From: DAOOWV01 sp035371485
GTDB lineage: Bacteria > Patescibacteriota > Dojkabacteria > JAFGLO01
Length of the DNA: 11,664 nucleotides
Assembly: GCA_035371485.1 (NCBI GenBank)
Contig: DAOOWV010000029.1
Span: forward strand, 1 to 11,664
Reading direction: 5' to 3'
The position numbers and the translations under genes were made by a program. The notes below the pieces were generated by a model. It saw nothing but the letters and a program-made list of their open reading frames with translations. It was not told the DNA's origin and ran no database searches. Shown in pieces: positions 1-6,458 of the stretch (positions are counted from its first letter, which is position 1; the number at the start of each line of letters is the position of its first letter).

Positions 1-2
1 TT

Positions 3-230
3 GGTGCAAGAATAGACCGATACTGGGAAATTGCAACCTTTGATCAAAGAAGGGACATTTTGGGAAGTATGTTTACGAACGTACCCACATATAGAAATTA
101 CGAACTTACGAACATGGAAATAAGCCCTCTATATGAGGCTTTACGTGATATTTCAAAAAATCACGTCTTGAATGGTCGGGGCGACACGACTCGAACGTGC
201 GACCTCACGCACCCCATGCGTGCATTCTAG
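3..230 (+). CDS. C-terminal tail of a probable site-specific serine recombinase (5' end outside window)
   Basis: An open frame enters from the left edge and runs 75 codons to a TAG at 228-230. It reads RYWEIATFDQRRDILGSMF, then later NMEISPLYEALRDISK. The pattern of an aromatic residue, 'AT', a charged 'RR', 'ILGSMF' and a closing 'ISPLYEAL' resembles the C-terminal tail of large serine recombinases found in candidate-phyla bacteria, where it follows the zinc ribbon and coiled coil. That is family memory, not a search. No catalytic residues lie inside the window. The last 19 or so codons run antisense through tRNA-Pro and are probably an unselected extension. Recombinase genes often lie against the tRNA gene used as attachment site, which fits the position. 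The coding character is reasonably clear. The family call is tentative. Confidence 0.4.
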   Translation, partial: GARIDRYWEIATFDQRRDILGSMFTNVPTYRNYELTNMEISPLYEALRDISKNHVLNGRGDTTRTCDLTHPMRAF

Positions 231-249
231 CCAACTGAACTACGCCCCG
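173..249 (-). tRNA. tRNA-Pro(GGG)
   Basis: Read on the minus strand, the 7-bp acceptor stem CGGGGCG/CGCCCCG is followed by discriminator A and an encoded CCA at 175-173. The D-arm contains AGTTGG. The anticodon stem CACGC/GCGTG closes the loop ATGGGGT, giving anticodon GGG (proline). The T-arm has a TTCGAGT loop. The total is 77 nt with CCA. CCA is encoded here but not in the other two tRNAs of the window, so this genome mixes encoded and enzymatically added CCA ends. Confidence 0.96.
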
Positions 250-278
250 AAACTCAACGGTGTCAACATGTACGACAA

Positions 279-287
279 ATTATAGCA
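279..287 (-). promoter_or_regulatory. extended -10 promoter for tRNA-Pro
   Basis: The minus strand reads TGCTATAAT, a perfect -10 hexamer with the extended TGn element, about 30 nt upstream of the tRNA 5' end. Transcription would start near 272, giving a leader of about 23 nt. No good -35 is visible at 17-18 bp, as expected of extended -10 promoters. Confidence 0.6.
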
Positions 288-340
288 CATTTTAAAGTGT
301 TTGATTGAATATTATTGGACATATAATTTTTTAGTGATAA

Positions 341-754
341 TCATTTTTTAACATTAAGATTATAAGCATCTTTTATCCATTTTAACAAGGTACTGTCGAT
401 TGATTTACTGTCCTCAATTTCAAAATAATATATGAATCTGTTTTTTGAAAGTATTTCTTCTTTTTTAATTCTTTTATCTGTGATTTTATAATCAAGTCTA
501 AAGTCAAATTTTATTTTTTCTCTGGTAATCCATACTCCACAAAATGTATAATTGCTTACCAGATGAATACAACAGGGGAGTGATTCAATTGTAATTGGAC
601 CAATTTCTTTTTCAATCTTTTTAACAAAAAAATCAAATAATTGTTTTGGATATTCTCCTTTATTGTGAAAATGATTTTCAATTGGATAATTCACGCAGGA
701 GTGCGATTGATTTGTTTTAGCAAATTCACGTCCACATTTTTTACATTTCCACAT
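341..754 (-). CDS. DUF5655-family protein with N-terminal zinc ribbon
   Basis: This 137-residue protein starts with MWKCKKCGREF, and C4, C7, H18 and C20 form a CxxC...HxC zinc-binding set. It continues with a compact alpha/beta domain: 'FDFFVKKIEKEIGPITIESLP', then strands 'IHLVSNYTFCGVWITREKIKFDFRL', and an ending 'IDSTLLKWIKDAYNL'. The phrase 'GP.t.e..' , the 'F..v....' strands and the closing 'WIKDAY' are the pattern of DUF5655, a short domain of unknown function often found alone or after a zinc ribbon. No enzymatic residues are evident. The start is the only ATG that keeps the zinc ribbon whole. No Shine-Dalgarno is present and a TATAAA lies about 8 nt upstream, so the message may be leaderless. 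The gene is divergent from the membrane protein at 972. Confidence 0.72.
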   Translation of the reverse strand: MWKCKKCGREFAKTNQSHSCVNYPIENHFHNKGEYPKQLFDFFVKKIEKEIGPITIESLPCCIHLVSNYTFCGVWITREKIKFDFRLDYKITDKRIKKEEILSKNRFIYYFEIEDSKSIDSTLLKWIKDAYNLNVKK

Positions 755-758
755 TTAT

Positions 759-911
759 TTTATACGTAAAATAATAACTAATGTCAATTATTTTCTGATT
801 TATCATTTATGTTTTTAGAGACTAATTAAGATTTGATACTATATTAGTTATTTTAACATTAAATACATTTAATAAGAATACGTTAAACTTATCTAGGACT
901 TTACGTATAAA
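759..911. promoter_or_regulatory. 12-bp inverted motif pair TTTACGTATAAA in a divergent promoter region
   Basis: TTTATACGTAAA at 759-770 and its exact reverse complement TTTACGTATAAA at 900-911 flank the region between two divergent genes. Each copy reads TTTACGTATAAA toward its own gene. The left copy ends 4 nt before the DUF5655 start, and the right copy lies just upstream of the promoter at 932-940. This could be a shared operator, or a pair of -10-like elements (TATAAA). Confidence 0.4.
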
Positions 912-931
912 TGGTGAGATGAAAATGTTTG

Positions 932-940
932 TGCTATACT
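932..940 (+). promoter_or_regulatory. extended -10 promoter for the membrane-anchored protein
   Basis: TGCTATACT is a TGn extended -10 with a 5/6 hexamer. It sits 31 nt upstream of the ATG at 972. It shares the string TGTGCTATA with the tRNA-Pro promoter. The predicted leader is about 25 nt. Confidence 0.55.
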
Positions 941-971
941 TTAATATATTTCTTAGTTTAAAAAATAAATA

Positions 972-1730
972 ATGGAGGCTTCAAATAAAAAAAATGATAA
1001 AATAGTCCTAATCATTATAATTGTGATTGTAGTTGGAGTTTTGTTATTGTGTTGTTGTGGGGGAATATTGTTACTATTTAGTTCTACTAATTCAAATAAT
1101 AATTCAGATGCAGATTCAGTTTCTGAAGGAAATGGAGACATAACTCAAGAAGATAGAAATATAGATTTCGTTGATACTTTTGATAGCAATAAATATGGAT
1201 GGATAGTAGGATCCTCTTCCAATGAGTATGCTGATATTGACCGAAATATTGTTGATGGGAAATATGTCTGGGATATTAATGTGAAAAAAGATGCAACAAT
1301 GATTGCAATTTCAAATCCAGCGGTTGAAAAGGCTAAAAGTATGACGGTTTCTGTCGACGTTGAGCAGGTTAATGCATCTGCATCAACAAATTACAACCTT
1401 ATCCTATTTTATAACGATGAGAATAATTATTGTTCTTTTAAACTAAATCAAGAATACCAGCAATATAATATTGGAATAATTAAAGATGGAGTCTGGACAG
1501 ATTGGTTAAAATGGACGAGAGATCCGGTTGTAAATTATAGAGATATAAATAATTTGAAAATTCATAGTGAAAACGGTACACATATTTTTTATATAAATGG
1601 TGTTGAAGTTTTTAGAAAAACTGATTCTCAATTGGAATCTGGAGGGGTTGCAATTGCAGTTCAAGGTTATGAATCAGGCCAATTTGGTACATGGAAATTT
1701 GACAACTTCGAATATAAGAAACTACAATAG
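972..1730 (+). CDS. membrane-anchored protein with extracellular LamG/DUF1080-like beta-sandwich
   Basis: This protein has 252 residues. Residues 1-10 are short and lysine-rich. Residues 11-37 form one strong membrane segment (IVLIIIIVIVVGVLLL followed by CCC and GG), without a signal-peptidase site. Residues 38-64 are a Ser/Asn/Asp-rich linker, and 66-250 form an all-beta domain. The domain order 'DTFDSNKYGW', 'IVDGKYVWDI', 'LILFYNDENNYCSFKLN', 'LKIHSENGTHIFYINGVEVF', 'GGVAIAVQG' and 'FDNFEY' is the concanavalin-like jelly roll seen in LamG and DUF1080 domains. These bind carbohydrate or act as glycan-hydrolase accessory folds. The likely topology is N-in, with the sandwich displayed outside. 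The start ATG has no upstream SD; a GGAGG lies just inside the gene. The ligand is unknown. Surface adhesion is an inference from topology. Confidence 0.7.
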   Translation: MEASNKKNDKIVLIIIIVIVVGVLLLCCCGGILLLFSSTNSNNNSDADSVSEGNGDITQEDRNIDFVDTFDSNKYGWIVGSSSNEYADIDRNIVDGKYVWDINVKKDATMIAISNPAVEKAKSMTVSVDVEQVNASASTNYNLILFYNDENNYCSFKLNQEYQQYNIGIIKDGVWTDWLKWTRDPVVNYRDINNLKIHSENGTHIFYINGVEVFRKTDSQLESGGVAIAVQGYESGQFGTWKFDNFEYKKLQ

Positions 1731-1757
1731 TTTTATTATTAGAGTGAATTAGGTGAA

Positions 1758-1776
1758 CTAAAAATAGTATTTTTAG
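1758..1776. terminator. AT-only hairpin, possible bidirectional terminator
   Basis: CTAAAAAT, loop AGT, ATTTTTAG: a perfect 8-bp stem 28 nt after the stop at 1730. The T-run is inside the 3' arm and no T-tract follows, so termination strength is doubtful. It also overlaps the end of the minus-strand remnant at 1773-1949. Confidence 0.3.
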
Positions 1777-1949
1777 CAAACAGATAATCTTTGAGGTTTT
1801 AAAACTGATATAAAATCACTTACTTTAATTATCAATTCGTATCCATATTCACCACAGCCAATACTAATTTTTGAATAATTATTAATAGAATTATCTACAA
1901 TTACTCGAAATTTTTCTTTGATTTTATTAATTGGACTTAATCTCTGTCG
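1773..1949 (-). pseudogene. possible C-terminal gene remnant
   Basis: On the minus strand, 59 codons stay open between a TAA upstream of 1949 and a TAA at 1775-1773. They include NKIKEKFRVIVDNSINNYSK and then SIGCGEYGYELIIKVSDF. The amphipathic pattern looks coded, but there is no ATG, and the only alternative start, a TTG, comes after about two thirds of the frame. It may be the 3' remainder of a lost gene. I recognise no family. Chance open frames of this length do occur in AT-rich DNA, so confidence is low. Confidence 0.25.
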
Positions 1950-2063
1950 TTAACTTATGATTAATAATTACTAAGCATTAGAGTTTTCGAAAATACAAAA
2001 AGAGCTGTAAATCGACTCTAAATATTGATATTGACAAGAAAGAATGGGATAACCTTAAACATT

Positions 2064-2574
2064 ATGGTAGATAAAAGTAAAATTATTCAAAAATTGGAAG
2101 AATTGGGAGCTAAGATTGGTGTTAAAGTAGTTGATTTTAATAGAACTACTCTTCCAACAGATGCAAAGATTGTTCAATTAGGTGAATTACCTAGTTATAT
2201 TCCAGATGGATTACATCGATTCATTTGCTATTATAAAGATAAATGGTCATCTCCTTCCCGCACACCAGAATTTGGTGGATTAGTAGTTTATATGCCTTTA
2301 TTCAGGTGGTGATCCGGATCAAAGACCGAATCATGATGATATATGTAACATGATGGGATTTCGAAATAGTGATCAAGTTGCATTAGCATGGGGAGGTGTT
2401 CTTGAAGTAAGAGACGGCCAGATCAAAGGTATCGTTGAATATGGATCTTCATTACGGCTCCAGGAACCAATACGTTCTGGGGATAAATATGCATCCTTCA
2501 ACAAAGCATTCGATATTGCAACACAAATAAGTGAACTAACCGGAGTTTGCGTAATCCCTGCTCCATGCGGATAA
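2064..2574 (+). pseudogene. unknown ~170-residue protein, split by a frameshift near 2285-2300
   Basis: Frame A begins at ATG 2064 (MVDKSKIIQKLEEL; a TTG at 2025 would add 13 residues) and stops at 2312. Frame B is open from 2287 to the TAA at 2572-2574 and begins LYSGGDPDQRPNHDD, which continues naturally after frame A's EFGGLVVYMP. One extra base in the T-rich stretch around 2287-2303 explains the break and gives one ordinary globular protein ending GVCVIPAPCG. Frame B's own first ATG at 2350 would discard well-formed sequence, so two separate genes are less likely. I do not recognise the family. Features seen are an N-terminal helix, a Trp/Ser-rich middle (YYKDKWSSPSRTPEFGG), and a C-terminal 'AWGGVLEVRDGQIKGIVEYG' strand pair. 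A UGA-recoding reading is unlikely, because further TGA triplets follow in frame A. Confidence 0.6.
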
Positions 2575-2594
2575 TAGAATATTTTATATTCTAT
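2574..2594 (+). terminator. hairpin terminator after the frameshifted gene
   Basis: ATAGAATAT, loop TTT, ATATTCTAT: a perfect 9-bp stem that begins on the last base of the stop codon and is followed by CTTTATTATT. The stem is AT-rich and the T-tract is interrupted. Location and symmetry favour a terminator. Confidence 0.45.
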
Positions 2595-2704
2595 CTTTAT
2601 TATTACTCTCCAATTCACTTGTTAATTATTGCCTTAAGTATAGTTTTTCATCGTATTTTGAGAATTAAACGGTATAAATTTCAGTAGTCTAATTAATGTG
2701 GGAT

Positions 2705-3208
2705 TTATTTATGCGGGAAATTACTTTCTCCATAACCAATTCTAAATGATTCCGGAATTTCAATTTTGACTTTTGCAAAATAAAGAATGAATTTCCCGTG
2801 ATGGATACGTTCATGTTGTTTCATTGCATCGAATATTGTTAAACCCAAGACATTTTTCATCTCAAAGCATTCCCTTTCTTCTATTGCCCAGTTATTCCAT
2901 CCTTTGTTAATTTCTTCAGAGCATTTCAACAATTCATTGAAGACTTCATTCTTACTATATTGTTCAATTTTTTCTTTCCTACCTTTTGAATAGCCCATGA
3001 TTCTGGTACGGGTAATATCCTTAAAAAATTCAATATATGCAAGTCTCGCATTCAAAATGCATGCAAATTCACATGCAAAACTCTTAAATCTAGGTTCAAA
3101 TGGTTTTGTATGCCATTTGTTGCTTGGAATATTTTTAGCAAAAGTTAGGGTTTGATCATCAAGCCATTTCCAATTATTTAATGATGCTTTAATGATTCTT
3201 TCTATCAT
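2705..3208 (-). CDS. DinB-like four-helix-bundle protein
   Basis: This protein has 167 residues. It shows the DinB-superfamily helical pattern: helix 1 'NWKWLDDQTLTFAKNIPSNKW', a second helix 'EFACILNARLAYIEFFKDI', 'NELLKCSEEINKGWNNW', and a C-terminal 'TIFDAMKQHERIHHGKFILY'. H132, H136 and H137 match the paired C-terminal His region of the family, which normally joins a third His in helix 2 to bind a divalent metal. Here the helix-2 region has Cys and Glu (C46, E47, C50) but no His. Metal binding is therefore uncertain or uses a different ligand. Family members include thiol transferases and stress-induced proteins, and the specific role here is not deducible. No SD is seen; the leader is an A-rich tract. 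The gene converges with the frameshifted gene on its left. Confidence 0.65.
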   Translation of the reverse strand: MIERIIKASLNNWKWLDDQTLTFAKNIPSNKWHTKPFEPRFKSFACEFACILNARLAYIEFFKDITRTRIMGYSKGRKEKIEQYSKNEVFNELLKCSEEINKGWNNWAIEERECFEMKNVLGLTIFDAMKQHERIHHGKFILYFAKVKIEIPESFRIGYGESNFPHK

Positions 3209-3300
3209 TTTATTTTTTTATAAATAAAAAATGGACTTTTTAAGTTGTCAGCCCACATATGGTAAGGATTTAGCCTATCGAAATATTCAGCATATCGAAG

Positions 3301-3634
3301 TATTGCGGGACGTGGATTCGAACCAAGTCGCCACATTAAGCGACTTAAGTCAAATNNNNNNNNNNNNNNNNNNNNNNNNNNNNNNNNNNNNNNNNNNNNN
3401 NNNNNNNNNNNNNNNNNNNNNNNNNNNNNNNNNNNNNNNNNNNNNNNNNNNNNNNGTGGTTCGATAGTATTTGGGTCATTTTATATATTGCGGGACGTGG
3501 ATTCGAACCAAGTCGCCACATTAAGCGACTTAAGTCAAATGGTAGCCACCTACCATTTGCATTCCAATAGGAACGAATCGTGGTTCGATAGTATTTGGGT
3601 CATTTTATATATTGCGGGACGTGGATTCGAACCA
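3301..3634 (-). repeat. 124-bp tandem repeat derived from the 3' end of tRNA-Gln
   Basis: A 25-nt segment matching the T-arm 3' side and acceptor end of tRNA-Gln, plus 3 flanking bases, occurs at 3301, 3486 and, as the real tRNA end, 3610. Copies 1 and 2 are identical over 55 nt (3301-3355 = 3486-3540). The sequence after the gap, 3456-3510, is identical to 3580-3634. The full period, seen between the last two copies, is 124 bp. Within a unit there are two perfect stems: 9 bp with loop CCAC (3537-3558) and 7 bp with an 8-nt loop (3510-3531). A 4-bp stem TTCC/GGAA lies near 3564-3573. The apparent 185-bp spacing between copies 1 and 2 equals 124 plus the excess created by the fixed-length gap. 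Confidence 0.85.
3356..3455. other. assembly gap of exactly 100 N
   Basis: The 100 Ns are a placeholder inside the tandem repeat. Comparison with the intact unit shows that only 39 nt (3541-3579 equivalents) are needed to bridge it. The real gap is probably 39 nt, or 39 plus a multiple of 124. Confidence 0.95.
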
Positions 3635-3682
3635 CGATTAGACGATCCAGAGTCGTCCGTCCTACCATTAGACGATCCCGCA
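3612..3682 (-). tRNA. tRNA-Gln(CTG)
   Basis: On the minus strand, acceptor TGCGGGA pairs with TCCCGCA, with discriminator A and no encoded CCA. The D-arm is GTCT-AATGGTA-GGAC. The anticodon stem GACGA/TCGTC closes loop CTCTGGA, giving anticodon CTG (glutamine, CAG codons). The T-arm is CGTGG-TTCGAAT-CCACG. The length is 71 nt. All stems pair, so this copy is functional, while the repeat copies next to it lack the 5' half. Confidence 0.95.
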
Positions 3683-3690
3683 CTTTGATT

Positions 3691-3803
3691 TTCCGCACCA
3701 TTCTATCCACCGTTTTTAGCAAACGGAGGGATAGTCCACCTTCTTGCATGCCATTACCGTGCCTGACGGCAGGCAGGGGCACGGTGGTGGAAGACAATTC
3801 CGC
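3691..3803. repeat. GC-rich double-hairpin element upstream of tRNA-Gln
   Basis: Two strong stem-loops lie in an otherwise AT-rich stretch. At 3703-3734, CTATCC/GGATAG stacks on CCGTTT/AAACGG with loop TTAGC. At 3756-3785, ACCGTGCC pairs with GGCACGGT around a loop that can form the alternative stem GCCTG/CAGGC. TCCACC (3735-3740) can also pair with GGTGGA (3786-3791), enclosing the second hairpin. TTCCGCA occurs at both borders (3691-3697 and 3799-3805 area) as a direct repeat. It resembles a REP-like palindromic element or structured RNA. The strand is undetermined. Confidence 0.5.
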
Positions 3804-3918
3804 ATTATTTTAAACTAACTAACGAATAAGCTAATAAGCGAAAAACAATGAATATAGTTTGTTTTATATTTAACACTGTTCGAATTATATCACGTTTATC
3901 TAAAAGTGATTAGTTTTT

Positions 3919-4533
3919 TCACTTTTTAACCTCGTAAAGTCTTAAATACGACATTTTCGATGTTCCCATTATTTTTTCAACAGGGATCTTGTTTATTAGT
4001 TTGATCTTTGGATCAAAAGGTATCTCAAACATGTTTGAAAATATAATTGTTCCAGGCTTTAATTCTTTTTTGAATTTTGGTAATAATTCATCTTTTATAA
4101 ATTTTTCGGTCATAAAGATGTATATAACTGAAAATTCATTTATTGGGTAATTTTTTATGTCTTCACAAATAATCGTTGTGCTATTTTTTACTGAGTTATT
4201 AAATAAAAGATTAAGTTGGGCTAGTAGATATACTATTTTTTTCTTTTCAAGTCCAACGCATTTTTGAGGATTACATTTTTTTGCGATATTAATTAAAACT
4301 GAACCAGTACCACAACCTATTTCACAGATACGTGATTTTTCATTTATTAAATTACTTTTCACTAAAGTGTTTATAACCTTTCTACTGCTAGGAACAAAGG
4401 GAACATTTTGATTATCTCGTAAATTCCTTAGTAAATAAAAGATATATATAATCAGAATAACGGCAATAATCAATAAAAGTATTTGTGTTCCAAAAGCCAA
4501 GATATAGATTATAATTTGTAAATTTCTGTCCAT
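3919..4533 (-). CDS. membrane-anchored class I SAM-dependent methyltransferase (FAM173/ATPSCKMT-like)
   Basis: This protein has 204 residues. Residues 7-35 are one long hydrophobic segment, followed by the basic-mixed linker LLRNLRDNQN. Then comes VPFVPSSRKVI (44-54), the 'PxVPs' lead-in typical of the FAM173 lysine methyltransferase group. SAM motif I follows as ICEIGCGTGS (69-78), an acidic residue ends strand 2 (VGLE96), ED appears at 124-125, and the post-motif strand is VIYIFMTEKF. The ending 'KLKPG.IIFSNMFEIP' type strand is also normal for the fold. Characterised relatives methylate lysines of membrane proteins such as ATP synthase c-subunits. The substrate here is inferred only from the anchor. 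The start ATG at 4533 precedes the membrane segment. It is divergent from the 16S rRNA gene, with its own promoter at 4559-4567. Confidence 0.75.
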   Translation of the reverse strand: MDRNLQIIIYILAFGTQILLLIIAVILIIYIFYLLRNLRDNQNVPFVPSSRKVINTLVKSNLINEKSRICEIGCGTGSVLINIAKKCNPQKCVGLEKKKIVYLLAQLNLLFNNSVKNSTTIICEDIKNYPINEFSVIYIFMTEKFIKDELLPKFKKELKPGTIIFSNMFEIPFDPKIKLINKIPVEKIMGTSKMSYLRLYEVKK

Positions 4534-4558
4534 GTTTTACTTTTAAAAATAATATGCT

Positions 4559-4567
4559 ATTATACCA
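4559..4567 (-). promoter_or_regulatory. extended -10 promoter for the methyltransferase gene
   Basis: The minus strand reads TGGTATAAT, a perfect -10 with extended TGn. The predicted start near 4552 gives a leader of about 19 nt. The -35 match (TTAGTT-like at 18 bp) is weak. Confidence 0.6.
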
Positions 4568-4617
4568 GAGGGTTAGTATAAAAACTAAGCTGAACAAATA
4601 TTTGCAATTTGTTAGGC

Positions 4618-4633
4618 AGTATGATATCATACT
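4618..4633. promoter_or_regulatory. 16-bp perfect palindrome between divergent promoters
   Basis: AGTATGATATCATACT is its own reverse complement. It ends 7 bp before the -35 of the 16S promoter and lies upstream of the divergent methyltransferase promoter. The position suits an operator or activator site for a dimeric DNA-binding protein. No such regulator is identified in the window. Confidence 0.45.
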
Positions 4634-4640
4634 CAAGCTA

Positions 4641-4669
4641 TTGAAAGTATGAAAAATTTGCAGTATAAT
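4641..4669 (+). promoter_or_regulatory. 16S rRNA promoter, TTGAAA-17-TATAAT
   Basis: The -35 is TTGAAA (4641-4646), the spacer is exactly 17 bp, and the -10 is TATAAT (4664-4669). This is the strongest promoter in the window, as expected for an rRNA gene. Transcription should start near 4676. Confidence 0.85.
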
Positions 4670-4675
4670 TGTCTC

Positions 4676-4687
4676 GTTCTTTGAAAA
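4676..4687 (+). promoter_or_regulatory. boxA antitermination element
   Basis: GTTCTTTGAAAA matches the rRNA-leader boxA of Firmicutes (TGTTCTTTGAAAAC). BoxA RNA recruits NusB-S10 for rRNA antitermination. It lies at or directly after the predicted transcription start. Confidence 0.6.
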
Positions 4688-4705
4688 TTGAATAGTGGTG
4701 GGAAC
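4684..4705 (+). other. 16S processing stem, 5' strand
   Basis: These 22 nt pair with 6366-6387 over their full length, with two G-U wobbles and no mismatch. They bring the ends of pre-16S together as a likely RNase III substrate. An alternative local hairpin, GTGGT/ACCAC (4695-4708), competes with the stem. Confidence 0.8.
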
Positions 4706-4787
4706 CACGTCACACATTATAGATGTGACATTTTCTTGAGTATAATGAGGTTAAACTCACTTATAACAAGTATCGCGTAAGCGATTA

Positions 4788-6348
<1,561 letters not shown>

Positions 6349-6365
6349 CTAGGGGGTATAAAATT

Positions 6366-6387
6366 GTTCCCGCCACTATTCAGTTTT
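6366..6387 (+). other. 16S processing stem, 3' strand
   Basis: This is the partner of 4684-4705, beginning 18 nt after the mature 3' end and running into TTTTT. Because this stem encloses only the 16S gene, the transcript probably matures and ends here without a downstream 23S. Confidence 0.8.
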
Positions 6388-6458
6388 TAAGATATTACGA
6401 ATTTCCATTATTGTTTAAATAGATCATTTTCCTCTTGCAGTGCTTTTAGGATGGAATT

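Noticed and set aside
143..166. 7-bp hairpin ACGTGAT/ATCACGT as a tRNA-Pro terminator
   Set aside because: The T-run lies in the loop and no T-tract follows on the tRNA strand. It also lies in the putative recombinase frame.
953..1141. Minus-strand 62-residue frame
   Set aside because: It is the shadow of the membrane segment and linker of the gene at 972-1730.
2305..2340. UGA recoded as a sense codon
   Set aside because: Reading through TGA at 2310 soon meets two more TGAs and gives poor protein. A simple frame change gives a good one.
2373..2618. Minus-strand 81-residue frame
   Set aside because: It is antisense to the second half of the frameshifted gene and runs through its terminator hairpin.
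3301..3634. CRISPR array
   Set aside because: The period is 124 bp with no unique spacers between short repeats, no cas genes are present, and the repeats match a tRNA end.
3231..3813. Several short frames on both strands
   Set aside because: They run through the tRNA-Gln repeats, the N gap and the hairpin element, and contain translated tRNA sequence.
4412..4717. Minus-strand 101-residue frame
   Set aside because: It crosses the methyltransferase start, both promoters and the rRNA leader, and has no family pattern.
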